The notes: generated by a model not told the origin, from the sequence alone. Counted from the first letter of the stretch, positions 51,947 through 61,433 are shown. The stretch is DNA of 64,000 bases from Prorocentrum cordatum (GCA_963575745.1 CAUYUJ010017912.1:132001-196000), one strand, 5' to 3'. Program-made: numbers and translations.

Positions 51947-54900
51947 ATGACTTCAACTGGAACACAGTATTTGGGAAATTTGTTGGCAGGAGACTACAAT
52001 ATGTTGTGGGTGGCCACACCCTCTGATTGGTACGTTCGTACTCCAGGAAAGAGGGCGGGACCACATTATCAACGTATACAAAATCTCCTGATCAAAGCGC
52101 GTGCTCTGAGAATGCAGATTGTTATCCTGGGGCCACCGGGGTATTTCTGGAAACAGGGTCCGATCAAAGATGTTATCGAAGATTTGAAGCTAAGCATTAT
52201 ACGAATGAGACTCTGTCATTTCGGTATCAAGTTTGACCGATCCAGTAAATATCCCAGTGGTGCTTATATGCAAGTTGCTACATCTTGTCCTCATATACCG
52301 ATAAACTTATGGAAATGTACTTGTGGCTCACACAAGGAGCATGATTTGGATTGGTATGGCCAAGATCAGCAACGTGCCGAGTTTCGGCATAAAACTTTGG
52401 CTATCATTATTGCACGTTTCCTTGATCAACTCGATAAAGCCAACATGATCAGGAATGAGCGGAGTGCGGTACACCTCAGTGCGTGTACTCGCGTTGACAA
52501 AAAGGTAAGACACTACGTCCAATGTCCACAAAAGGGCCCTCAATGGGACCATGTTGTTCGTAGAGTCACGACCGACCTGGACACGAACAAGATCGTTCAA
52601 GATATCAGAATCCAGGAACAGCCAACTGGGTACAATTATGTAGCCCCATTACCTGATGGGGTTACAAACATTAGTACTCGGCTATACTGGGAGCCTCCGG
52701 CTCCAGTTCTTCATGGCGACGGTGAGTCGCGAAGGCCACGCCCAAAGCGTGTGACGATCGTCGATGACGATCGATCTCCTCCCCCTTCGATTGAGCGTTG
52801 CCAAACGCGACCCACCAACAACTTTCCTGAAATTCCGCCATTTCCTGACTTAACAGCGGATTCCTCCGCAGCGGATCTCTCCGCGGAAACTGCGTTGCCC
52901 ACTGATGCCAGGATAAAACAGAAAGAAAAGCAGAAAGCTGACAAAGAGGCCGGCATCAAACCGAAGAAAATCCCGAAGAAAGTGGAAGACGGTAACGACG
53001 ACTGTGGAGAGGACCTCAAAGGGCTTGACTGCTCCACATATTTCAACGACGTTCCTCTTGACGACTCGGACTCGGACAGCGAATCAGAGGACATCTTCAT
53101 GATGTTACCGGCGGGGCAACCCGCTGACTCACATGCTGATGTCTTCTCGATGGTCCAGTCGTTATGCTACGGCAGAAACAATCAAGTGGACATGCTTGAA
53201 TTATGTGGGGGCAAGGGTGGTATATCCATATTAGCCTTCAAGAGGGGACTCTCGTCAGGCGGGAACCTTGACAAGATATCTATGGTTGACCTTGGAAACT
53301 CGGAAGTACAAAGAGCAGTCCTCCACTACCTCAAGACTTGCTTTGTCAAGATCACGATTCTGCAGCCAAGCTGCAGAACTACTGGACTTCCTTCCTATTT
53401 CAATGCACAGGTCAATCATGATACGTGGCTTAAACACCACAAAGAGGACCTGCCTCATATCACGTTCTGTGGAACAGTCGCTCTATTACAAGACGACCTA
53501 AGACGTTTCTTTCTCAGGGAACAACCAATGGGCACGTGGGTGGATGAGATCCAGCCATGGAAGGAACTGGCACAACGCAAGGTCACTTGCCAAACGATTA
53601 TTGATCAGTGCACGACTGGTCTCAAAGATTCATTTGGACAATACATCCGCAAGCCAACACAGATGATGGCAAACAAAGAAGAGTTGTTGGCACCTTTCAG
53701 AGGCAAGCGTTGTCCAGGTAATCATGTGCACGCCAATGCTTGCAACAAAGAACTAGCAAGGGCGGCACAGTATACCTACAGAATGCAGTCACTGATCGTT
53801 GATGCGGTGCAAATCGCCAAAGATCTGTTTGCTTACGGTCGCGATCCATTCGCGAATCGCGAACGCAGCTATGCGTTCGTAACAAACAGTGCTGGCTACG
53901 ACTTGGACGACCCAACAATCCGGAGACACCCAAACGGAGAAATCTGGCGACCACCACCTGGCGGTCTTGGGTGCCATGGCTGTGTGGACAACAACTACAA
54001 GCAATCACCAAAGCACAGCAGGGATCCGAAGATGTGTCGGTGGTATGATGTTGAACCATACTACTGGGACTGTCCAAGCTGTAAGAAGGAATATCAGAAG
54101 AGTAATCCTCACCACACCAAGATATCTGGCCAATGCAGATTCGCCGAAAAATGGAAGCTGCCAGATAACTTTGGTCAGCCGCGCCCGGCGGGGCAAGCCG
54201 CTCCTGCGGCGCCAGCCGCGGAAGCGGCTCCAGCCGCAGAAGCGGCGCCAGCCGCAAAAGCGGCGCCGGCCGCGAGAGCGCGCATACGCGCGCCTAGGCC
54301 GCCACGGCCTGGTGAGGGCGATCCAACCGCAGGCGCCAGCAGCCATGACATCACCAGAGCCGAAGGGGCTAATGGTGGCAACACTGGCGCTGGCAGCTCT
54401 GACGATCACCGTAGACTGCCACAAGTTGCAGCAAGGCGCGGACGCATGGAGGGAGGAGATCCTCCACCACCGCCGCAGCCTCAAGCAGAGCCGAGGCCAA
54501 GGCCAAGGCTCCCTGATTGGACTCGCTTCGACGTTCAGCTCAGCCTCCAAAACCTGCGCAGCTTTGACCCAGCTGTAGTGCAGCGAGAACTCCGCAAACT
54601 CCACTTGAGATGGTTTCATGCCAAGGAGCCAAAAATGCGGATGATTCTAACCAAGGTTGGTCTGGGTGAAACCCGTTTGAGTCTGATCAAAGGCATTTGC
54701 GACTCGTGTAGAGAATGTCGAGCCTGGGACAAACCAGGCAACACGGTGATGCCTTCTGTGTCACTGCCAGGACGTTTCAACGAGGAAGTCGAATGTGATC
54801 TTTTCTTTTACAAACAGGAACATATTGTTTTTCACATCATCGACCGTTGTATTCGCTGGGCAGCTGGCACAGAGATTCCTGATAAGACCATGCATACTGT

Positions 54901-57900
54901 TCTCGATGCCTATCACACAACTTGGATGCAACATGGCCCTGCTAAAATCTTATACTCCGATGGGGAAGGAGCACTGAATAACGATACAGCAAAGGCCATC
55001 CTTAAGGCTAAGGGAACAGAGCTTCGTATCCGAGCGCGTGGCCAACACGCCACGACTATCGAAGCTAGGAACGGCATCCTGCGACACCTCATACACGTGA
55101 TGGGAGAAGAATTGAATAGATTAAATATTCCTCTGAATTTCACTCGTCTTTTACATGAAGCCTTGTTTGCCAGCAACGCATTTACCTTCTACAATGAAGT
55201 GTCTCCGTACAATGCGCTGTATGGCAGACAACCAGCTATGCTTCCCGATTTCCCTGTCTTGGATCATGATCAGTCCGCTGAATCATCAGATCACTCAAGG
55301 GAGGAAACAATCAGGAGGGTCAGTCTGGAGGCAATCACGCAGGCCACTGCGGTTGCCAAGACGAACAGGGCTCTCCGTACGAAGACTACTGCTACGGGTG
55401 AATTTCACTACAAAGAGGGAGATCTCGTGGACTATCATCGCCCGACCACCACGAAAGACGACTGGGGTGAATGGAGTGGTCCATACCCGGTCATCCGCAA
55501 CGAACCTGACCGAGGCCAGGTCATCGTGAAGGTCGGTAGTCGCGAGGTGCGAGTACAGTATCCTGACACACGACACACGCTGTACATCGAAGCACTTATG
55601 GTCCGCGAGATAGGATCGGACAATACGGCCCTTCGGACAGTATTGGCCTTTATTGCCGGTCTGCCAGCGGGGAAACCCGCCATGACTTTCGGATATCTAC
55701 CAGCGAAACAGGGTCGGCTGCAGATGACTGCTGCGAGCCGACTTTCGCCTAAGGTGCACTTGGCTCTTCAGTACCTCATACGCAACTACTTTCGTATTGA
55801 AAACGTTGTTGCTGTACGACTTGCCAAGAGCCTGACGAAGTTGCCTGCTGCACCCTATGCAGACAGCTGTACACTAGTGCACTATGATAATGATGTGACC
55901 CCTGGTTTTCATTACTATGAAGCTGATGGCACTGCCTTGAACATCTACGACATCACAGGATCTACACACTCACGCATCATCCAGTGTCTTAAATCCAGGA
56001 AGCCGCCTGCTGGATTTGACCGAGACCTCACTAAGTTTGAGGAACTCGCTGATGGTCCACCACCAAGCGAGTCACCTCCAGCAGCTGCTCCTGAGCAGCC
56101 TCCTGCGGAGAACGATGGTCGGCTCCCGACCATCATAGAGGAAACAGAAGAAGATCTGGATGCTTTTGTCTTGAAGTCGTGGTATGCTGAACTGATGGAT
56201 GACAGAACACTCCTTGAAGCTGACACAGAAGAAGTCATGCATACAGTTCCCACATACATGACAGACACACAGTGTGTGTTAGTCTCTACGACCTGTGAAG
56301 ATGTGCAAGGCCACTTGCCGGAGCGGGGTCACCCGCCAGGATACGACATGGACACTTCTTACTACGTTCCTTTATGCTCCACGGATCCGGATAGCAAATA
56401 TGATCTGGACTCCGATGAGCACGGGAAGTACATCGAGCTCTGCTTCACAGCAGACATGTCCAAAGTCGTCCTGTCCGAGCAGCAACACCGATTGTTGGAT
56501 GACAGCAGCGTCACAACTATGCGAGTATACGTTAGTGCTGCCCCCAAACGTGCCGCGGTCGTCAAGGAAGACGATCTACTCACGAAGGCCGACATCCAAG
56601 CAAATCCGGTCAAAGTTTCCAAAGCCCTTTACACAGAATTGAAGACTTGGCTTGACAATAAATGCTTTCAGATGACTGACTTGAGCAAAGCGTCTAATAT
56701 CATGACTTCACGCTACGTATACAAATGGAAGTTTGTCAAGAACGAAAAGGGCGAAATGGAAAGGACGATCAGGTTGCGCTTGGTACTCCGTGGCTTCATG
56801 GACCTTGAAGCCTTTGATGTCGAAACCTTCTCTGGCACGGCAAGGAGGTCAAGCCAGAGACTGCTCGCAAGTTCTGCTGCATGCAACAAAGCTTGGATCA
56901 TCGCTTCCCTGGACATCAACATGGCTTTCTTGAAGGGACTGACCTATAGCGAGCTCGCCGCGGCAACGGGCGAGAAAGAGCGTGTGGTGTGCTTCACACT
57001 ACCTCCTGGGTCAGCAGCTGTCCTTCGCACACTGCCAGGCTTTGAGTCATATGACGAATCAAAGCATTGTCTTCGGTGTCTGAAGCCGGGGACGGGCACG
57101 AAGGATGCTCCCAGGGCATTCTCGCTGAAGCTCAGGTCCATCACTAGGAGCTTTGGGCTACAGCCTACTTCATACGACGAAGAGTTCGAGATGAGCTCAA
57201 ACCTCTTGACAGCCAAGCACGTTGATGACATCAATATGACTGGGAAGGAAGAGGCTATTGACAAGTATGTCAAGTGTGTTGAAGATACGTTTGGGAAGTG
57301 CAAACTGAACAAGCACACATACACAAACTGTGCCGTTCGGTATAACAAGACCGATGATGGGAGCGTCACTCTTGATCAGGACGAATACATCAAGCAGCTT
57401 CGTCCTATCACACATCCAGAACTCACAGGAGCTGATCCTGAGAGCAAAGCGACAAAGACGATTTCTGATATGTTCGTCAGTCTCCGTGGCGCTCTAGCCT
57501 ATGCGCTGATCACGCAGGTATGGCTGATGGTCTATGTTGTCTCACTACAACGTATCCAGGAACCGACAAACATCCAGGTACGACGACTAAACGCGGTTAC
57601 CAGGAAACTACAGGCAGGTCCGAAGAAGATCGTGTATCAAGCTATGACCCCAACAGGAGAAGTCGACCTGCATAGCGATTCTGGCTATCGCCGTCTCAAT
57701 GGAGATGAAGACGACGAAGTCAAAGGCTATGGTATCCGCGGGGCTAACCTGCTGAGGCGTGGCCACACGCAAGCGGGGAAACCCGTCGTGCACCTGGTGG
57801 ACGCATACTGCAAGTCTCATCGACTGCAGGTGCGTTCGAGCTACTCTGCGGAAACACTGGCAGCAGCCCACAACTTGGAAGACTGCTACCCGACCATTGT

Positions 57901-58345
57901 AACGCTCCACGAGCTACACTCGGGACCATTGACCCCCACACAGTTAAAGAACATATTGGAAATGGGTGGTCTATGTATCAAAGTCACTCTGACTATTGAT
58001 GCCGAGTCTGTCTTCAAGTCTTTGTCTAGCAAAGATCTGAAGAAGCCCACAGAATGTACTCTGCTTGGGCACATTAGCTGGATCCGCCAGATGATGGAGC
58101 GCGGAATCGTTGAAAGCGTTCAATGGTGTGACACGCGGGATATGACTGCCGATGGTCATACCAAAGGTAGTATTGACCGCGCGTTGCTCCTACAAGTAAT
58201 GGCCGGCCAGCAATCCTTCAAGCACGAGCTGAAGAAACATGCACCGTATAGGGCGGGCAGGTCGTCTCAGGACGGCCCTGCCTCCCGAGCTAGCGGGGAA
58301 ACCCGCGGGCAGGTGCGCTCTAGTAGCGAGGAAACTCGCCGGTAG
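51947..58345 (+). CDS. Copia Pol polyprotein: methyltransferase-like modules, integrase, RT, RNase H
   Basis: 2,132 residues from ATG 51947; the same frame runs upstream without a stop to UGA 51743, so Pol is probably a readthrough extension of Gag. Residues from ATG 51947. N-terminal module 9-175 with VILGPPGYFW, CHFGIKFD and LWKCTCG...H. A Rossmann-like module from 415 with ELCGGKGG (418-425), PSC (Cys476) and REQPMGTW (Glu525), resembling C5-methyltransferase motifs I, IV and VI in degenerate form. Cys-rich zinc region about 675-745. Integrase: HHCC finger (His886, His891, Cys918, Cys921) and D951, D1005, E1039 (DD-33-E). RT: Asp1656 in ASLDINMAF and Asp1760-Asp1761 in KHVDDINM (usual Tyr is His). 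RNase H: Asp1911, Glu1969, Asp2018, Asp2062. All key residues are present, so it could be active. Confidence 0.92.
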   Translation: MTSTGTQYLGNLLAGDYNMLWVATPSDWYVRTPGKRAGPHYQRIQNLLIKARALRMQIVILGPPGYFWKQGPIKDVIEDLKLSIIRMRLCHFGIKFDRSSKYPSGAYMQVATSCPHIPINLWKCTCGSHKEHDLDWYGQDQQRAEFRHKTLAIIIARFLDQLDKANMIRNERSAVHLSACTRVDKKVRHYVQCPQKGPQWDHVVRRVTTDLDTNKIVQDIRIQEQPTGYNYVAPLPDGVTNISTRLYWEPPAPVLHGDGESRRPRPKRVTIVDDDRSPPPSIERCQTRPTNNFPEIPPFPDLTADSSAADLSAETALPTDARIKQKEKQKADKEAGIKPKKIPKKVEDGNDDCGEDLKGLDCSTYFNDVPLDDSDSDSESEDIFMMLPAGQPADSHADVFSMVQSLCYGRNNQVDMLELCGGKGGISILAFKRGLSSGGNLDKISMVDLGNSEVQRAVLHYLKTCFVKITILQPSCRTTGLPSYFNAQVNHDTWLKHHKEDLPHITFCGTVALLQDDLRRFFLREQPMGTWVDEIQPWKELAQRKVTCQTIIDQCTTGLKDSFGQYIRKPTQMMANKEELLAPFRGKRCPGNHVHANACNKELARAAQYTYRMQSLIVDAVQIAKDLFAYGRDPFANRERSYAFVTNSAGYDLDDPTIRRHPNGEIWRPPPGGLGCHGCVDNNYKQSPKHSRDPKMCRWYDVEPYYWDCPSCKKEYQKSNPHHTKISGQCRFAEKWKLPDNFGQPRPAGQAAPAAPAAEAAPAAEAAPAAKAAPAARARIRAPRPPRPGEGDPTAGASSHDITRAEGANGGNTGAGSSDDHRRLPQVAARRGRMEGGDPPPPPQPQAEPRPRPRLPDWTRFDVQLSLQNLRSFDPAVVQRELRKLHLRWFHAKEPKMRMILTKVGLGETRLSLIKGICDSCRECRAWDKPGNTVMPSVSLPGRFNEEVECDLFFYKQEHIVFHIIDRCIRWAAGTEIPDKTMHTVLDAYHTTWMQHGPAKILYSDGEGALNNDTAKAILKAKGTELRIRARGQHATTIEARNGILRHLIHVMGEELNRLNIPLNFTRLLHEALFASNAFTFYNEVSPYNALYGRQPAMLPDFPVLDHDQSAESSDHSREETIRRVSLEAITQATAVAKTNRALRTKTTATGEFHYKEGDLVDYHRPTTTKDDWGEWSGPYPVIRNEPDRGQVIVKVGSREVRVQYPDTRHTLYIEALMVREIGSDNTALRTVLAFIAGLPAGKPAMTFGYLPAKQGRLQMTAASRLSPKVHLALQYLIRNYFRIENVVAVRLAKSLTKLPAAPYADSCTLVHYDNDVTPGFHYYEADGTALNIYDITGSTHSRIIQCLKSRKPPAGFDRDLTKFEELADGPPPSESPPAAAPEQPPAENDGRLPTIIEETEEDLDAFVLKSWYAELMDDRTLLEADTEEVMHTVPTYMTDTQCVLVSTTCEDVQGHLPERGHPPGYDMDTSYYVPLCSTDPDSKYDLDSDEHGKYIELCFTADMSKVVLSEQQHRLLDDSSVTTMRVYVSAAPKRAAVVKEDDLLTKADIQANPVKVSKALYTELKTWLDNKCFQMTDLSKASNIMTSRYVYKWKFVKNEKGEMERTIRLRLVLRGFMDLEAFDVETFSGTARRSSQRLLASSAACNKAWIIASLDINMAFLKGLTYSELAAATGEKERVVCFTLPPGSAAVLRTLPGFESYDESKHCLRCLKPGTGTKDAPRAFSLKLRSITRSFGLQPTSYDEEFEMSSNLLTAKHVDDINMTGKEEAIDKYVKCVEDTFGKCKLNKHTYTNCAVRYNKTDDGSVTLDQDEYIKQLRPITHPELTGADPESKATKTISDMFVSLRGALAYALITQVWLMVYVVSLQRIQEPTNIQVRRLNAVTRKLQAGPKKIVYQAMTPTGEVDLHSDSGYRRLNGDEDDEVKGYGIRGANLLRRGHTQAGKPVVHLVDAYCKSHRLQVRSSYSAETLAAAHNLEDCYPTIVTLHELHSGPLTPTQLKNILEMGGLCIKVTLTIDAESVFKSLSSKDLKKPTECTLLGHISWIRQMMERGIVESVQWCDTRDMTADGHTKGSIDRALLLQVMAGQQSFKHELKKHAPYRAGRSSQDGPASRASGETRGQVRSSSEETRR

Positions 58346-58449
58346 CGAGGCTACTCGCGCGCCCTTGCCTTGTAGGCAGCCGCTGCTGCTTAGCACTGTT
58401 TTTTCCGCATAATGTAGAAGTGCGGTGCCTGCTCGTCTCCTCCCCCTCC

Positions 58450-58734
58450 GACTTTAAACGGAGAAGGTTAAAGGCGAGGTATAAATCGAGCATGTACCGC
58501 TGCCGTGCCTGGCTCAAGCCGGGCCCGGCCAAATATGTGATTGTGCCTCACCGAGGCGCACGACTTGTATCTGAGATCGGAAAATACCTTTTCCATTGAC
58601 GATGCCCATCCTATCCTTTACTCCAGATCCCATGCTTCGTCTTGCTCTCCTGCTCATGCGATATGAGCCAAAGCCTGGGATATGGGAACGCCTAAGGCGT
58701 AATATATACCTAAGCTTACCAGTGCGTTTTCGAC
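58450..58734 (+). repeat. 3' LTR
   Basis: 285 bp, nearly identical to 42418-42701. It is preceded by a pyrimidine run CTCGTCTCCTCCCCCTCC (58430-58449) rather than the purine tract normally used to prime plus-strand synthesis. Confidence 0.92.
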
Positions 58735-58739
58735 TGGAT
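58735..58739. repeat. Target-site duplication, right copy
   Basis: TGGAT, matching 42413-42417. Confidence 0.7.
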
Positions 58740-59270
58740 GGGCGTCTGCTTGCGAATTTGTCTAGGGGGCAGGGATGCAGGTCCCGGCTTCGTGGTGAGA
58801 TTTTTGAAATTTGCAGATTTAGATTTTCACAGATGGGGGCACGTTGCCCGACATGATGTCTGCTCGAAAGTCAGCGCGTATTTGCGCAATTGATTTTCAA
58901 GAGTGGTCGCGTTGGTTATGACAGCGCCAATGTGCTCATGTTGGCAGTGGTCGAGACAGCGCAACTCCCTACTTTGCGCGCTTGGATGGATGATGGAGGA
59001 GGATCGCGCGAGGATGTTGTGGGAGGCGGCCGCATAATAATCATGTTCTGTAGAAGCAGCGACCGTCGCTTTCTCGCCGCCATAAATTTCCCATCCACGC
59101 GATGGTTGCGACTATAACACGCGCGCGCCCAGCGCCTCCAGCGGCCCGGGGACTTCCCAGGCCCGCGATGCGACGAGCATCTCGATGCAGGAGTGCCTCA
59201 TTCCCACAGATCCATTTGCACTGAAATTTCTTGGTCGCGCGATGACATGAAAATGTTGCCATGACAAGCT
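58740..59270. other. Unassigned
   Basis: No recognised gene or repeat; flank of the copia insertion. Confidence 0.4.
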
Positions 59271-59277
59271 TTTGCGC

Positions 59278-59385
59278 GCTCGTTGAGTTTGTACAACGCT
59301 CGTTCAATTTGAACAGCGCTCGTTCAATTTGAACAGCGCTCGTTCAATTCCGCATGGCGTTGAACAACGCTCGTTCAATTTTGAG
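59278..59385. repeat. Tandem repeat GCGCTCGTTCAATTTGAACA
   Basis: Four to five copies of a 20-bp unit, two of them exact, with a 12-15-bp insertion near 59350. The unit contains the near-palindrome TTCAATTTGAA. Confidence 0.85.
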
Positions 59386-59512
59386 GCACGCTTGATCGGC
59401 GGTGTGATCGCTGAGTGGCCGAGGCGCATCATGGCCCGCGCATGCGCGCGCGGTGAAGCGCGCTTGCTCACCTGTCCATGGTGACCCCGTCGGGAACTTC
59501 AAATAGGCCGCG

Positions 59513-59735
59513 AAACGTGGGATGGGTGTGCCCACATGCATGAGGTGCCGCCATGCATATCGAGCATTCGATCGGTGGTCCGAGTTCCCTCAGGGCCACG
59601 ACACGTGTAAGGGTTGTGCCGAAAGAGATGCGGTTCCGCCACGCGAACGCAACCACAGGGGCCGTGTGAGGGGCGTGCCATGGGTGCGGTGCCGCCATGC
59701 GCGCGCAGCCATGGGGGTCTGCGGTCCGCAGCTGC
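59513..59735. repeat. Diverged satellite copies related to 26850-28465
   Basis: Contains CGGTGGTCCGAGTTCCCTCA, GGGCCACGACACGTGTAAGG and TGTGCCGNNNGNGATGCGGT, in the same order as the 90-bp satellite. About two and a half units. Confidence 0.65.
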
Positions 59736-60195
59736 GGACGACGTCCGACTGATAAACGTACGTATTTTTGTGTATACACAACGTGTGAACACACACGCAC
59801 ACATATATATATATATATGTGTGTATGTATATATCATTATGCGTGTAGAATCATCCTGCGATGCCCCCCTGATTAATTGTTCGACTTTCGTGTCAGGTGG
59901 GAACAGGAAAGAGTGACCCCCCTCGGATCCGTGAGGGCGGGGGTCAATGCCCCCGCCTGGATCCGCCCTTCACCTCCTCCACCTCTGCTGCCTCAGCTTG
60001 CGCGTGCCGCGGGCTCCAGGCCCGCGCCGCGGGCTCCAGGCCCGCGCGGGCCGTGCGCGGCCAGATCATGGCGATGGGGATGCGACCCACGGCGGCGGTG
60101 GGCTCCACGTTGCTGAGCCAGGACGGCAGGGGGCTCGTGCTTGTTATTTCTGCCGCTCTCGCCCTGAGCTCCACGCGCACACACGCGCACGCGCG

Positions 60196-60249
<54 letters not shown>

Positions 60250-60567
60250 CACACACACACACACTCACACACACACACACAAACACGCACAAACACACGC
60301 ACACACACACACACACACTCGCACACCAGCATGATCTATATATATATATGTAAATATGTATACACATACACGTTGTCCCACACATATACGGTTCCAAGGC
60401 GGGCTTGCCCCGTTATATCATAGCGTGCGCGAGCGTGCCCTATGATCATCTTCCGTCTCAGCGTTGCTCCCGCTCTTCATCTCTATCCCCCCCCCGGCCT
60501 TCTGCTCGTCCTCATCGCCTTCCCCTGCTACCACTTCTGCTCCTCTTTGGCTTCCCTCCATCAAAAT
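59736..60567. repeat. TA and CA microsatellites with GC-rich insert
   Basis: A TA run at 59801-59832, a tandem GGGCTCCAGGCCCGCGCCGC duplication at 60008-60050, CA runs at 60175-60325, and a TA run at 60335-60350. The frame 59897-60334 holds a protein-like stretch (60055-60165, [20 protein letters not shown]) that might be an upstream exon of the following gene, but it runs into CA repeat. Confidence 0.6.
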
Positions 60568-61009
60568 ATGGGGCAGGGGCAGGCCCTGCTGAGCGCCATG
60601 AATACCGCTGCGCCGACGATCGTCGGCGGGCGGGGGAAAGGGAGGATGAAGAGGCTGAAGAGTAGGAAACGGAGGATGATGAAGGAGATGAGGGGTGTCA
60701 GTGAGAAGGAGAAGGCAAAGGGCGAGGAGGAGGAGGACAAGGATGCAGAGGAGATGGGGGCGCAGGGCGATGAGGATGGCAGCGCGGATGGCAGGGGAGG
60801 CTTCGAGATCCCCGATTTCAGCAAGTACAACATCCAGTATTGCAGCAGGCCCAACGTGAAGATGATTAAGGAACAGGCGGGAGCTCTGCGTGGGATGATT
60901 AGGATGAGGATGGGGATGAGGATGAGGCTGATTGAGATCCGAATCTGGCGGAGAAGGAAGCGGTGAAGGAAATGCAGGAGGCGCGTGTGGAAGTGCAAAA
61001 GGATGATGA
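60568..61009 (+). CDS. Possible 5' exons of a multi-exon gene, unknown protein
   Basis: ATG 60568 opens a frame with a basic tract (KRLKSRKRRMMK, nuclear-localisation-like), an acidic stretch and then non-repetitive sequence (GGFEIPDFSKYNIQYCSRPN, about 60796-60855). A plausible donor at 60890 (C|GTGGGA) and acceptor ending 60936 give a 47-nt intron that keeps phase. It joins to a charged helix NLAEKEAVKEMQEARVEVQK (60942-61001), which ends at a GTAAGA donor at 61010. The non-repetitive parts look coding. The start and the first intron are tentative. It probably belongs with the exons at 61830-64000. No domain recognised. Confidence 0.45.
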
Positions 61010-61013
61010 GTAA

Positions 61014-61099
61014 GAGGAGGAGAATGGAGAGGAGGAGGGACGTGCTGATGAAGGGGATGATGATGATGCTCGTGATGATGATTATTATGATGATGAGTG

Positions 61100-61135
<36 letters not shown>

Positions 61136-61433
61136 GCAGGATGCTGATCAGGATGACCAGGATGAGGATGATGATGATGATGGAGGAGGAGATCCCACGG
61201 CGCAGGAGGACTCGGTGACACGGTATGCAGGATAAGCATGTTTGAGAGGAGGAGGGCGAGGAGGATGAGGAGCATGAAGAGGATGATCAGGAGGAAAAGG
61301 GTGGTGACAAAGAGGATGCTGCTGAGGAGGGTGAGGAGGATCAGGAGGAAGTGGATCAGGAGGATGCTGAGGATAAGGAGGATGAGGGTGAGGATGAGGA
61401 ACTCGATGAGGATGAGCGCACACAGCGTTGACA
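61014..61433 (+). other. Acidic GAT/GAG repeat, coding or intronic
   Basis: One frame reads as Asp/Glu-rich from 61014 to TAA at 61234, and another as Glu/Asp/Gln/Lys-rich from about 61242 to TGA at 61431. Such stretches could be acidic exons of the surrounding gene, or trinucleotide repeats inside introns. The in-frame TAA at 61011 and the change of frame prevent a decision. Confidence 0.4.

Larger units (their letters stand above)
42849..58358. repeat. Family of about 49 dispersed mini-hairpins (GCGGG-GNNA-CCCGC type)
   Basis: 14-nt units: 5-bp stem and 4-nt loop, mostly GCCA, GTCA, GACA, GCAA or GAAA. Exact stems occur for example at 42849, 43796, 44741, 45119, 45155, 45998, 46028, 46793, 48413, 49622, 50186, 51275, 51299, 51323, 53111, 55667 and 56323. 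Paired stem changes give GCGGA/TCCGC (43991, 46952, 50075, 51680, 52856, 52871), GCGGC/GCCGC (46046, 50204, 54206, 54224, 54242, 54260) and GCGAG/CTCGC (58326, 58345). G-U versions are at 46811, 49298, 49451 and 57773. Three have 5-nt loops (45404, 48184, 51629). Most encode AGxPA; those at 42849, 58293 and 58326 are in a second codon phase, 48184 and 56323 in the third, and 58345 overlaps and follows the stop codon. They avoid the catalytic domains. Confidence 0.9.
42418..58734 (+). mobile_element. Intact-looking Ty1/copia-type LTR retrotransposon, 16.3 kb
   Basis: Two LTRs of about 284 bp (42418-42701 and 58450-58734), a TGGAT target duplication, a tRNA-type primer site at 42703, and one continuous frame from 42671 to 58345 interrupted by a single UGA at 51743. 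The domain order Gag, protease, integrase, RT, RNase H (integrase before RT) defines the copia type. Extra domains are a Tpt1-type RNA 2'-phosphotransferase, a RING-H2 finger and methyltransferase-like modules. The LTRs differ by one substitution and one TGC/TT-like change, and 15 kb of frame is undamaged, so insertion was recent. At about 5,140 codons the polyprotein is several times longer than usual copia polyproteins (roughly 1,200-1,700). Dozens of small hairpins are dispersed through it. Confidence 0.92.

Noticed and set aside
53889-54578. 229-codon frame overlapping pol
   Set aside because: Lies over the zinc region and AGxPA linker of pol in another frame. It contains no domain, and the pol frame is clearly the coding one.
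59590-59802. Small Cys/His-rich minus-strand frame
   Set aside because: Spans a TA/CA microsatellite and diverged satellite; no consistent zinc motif.
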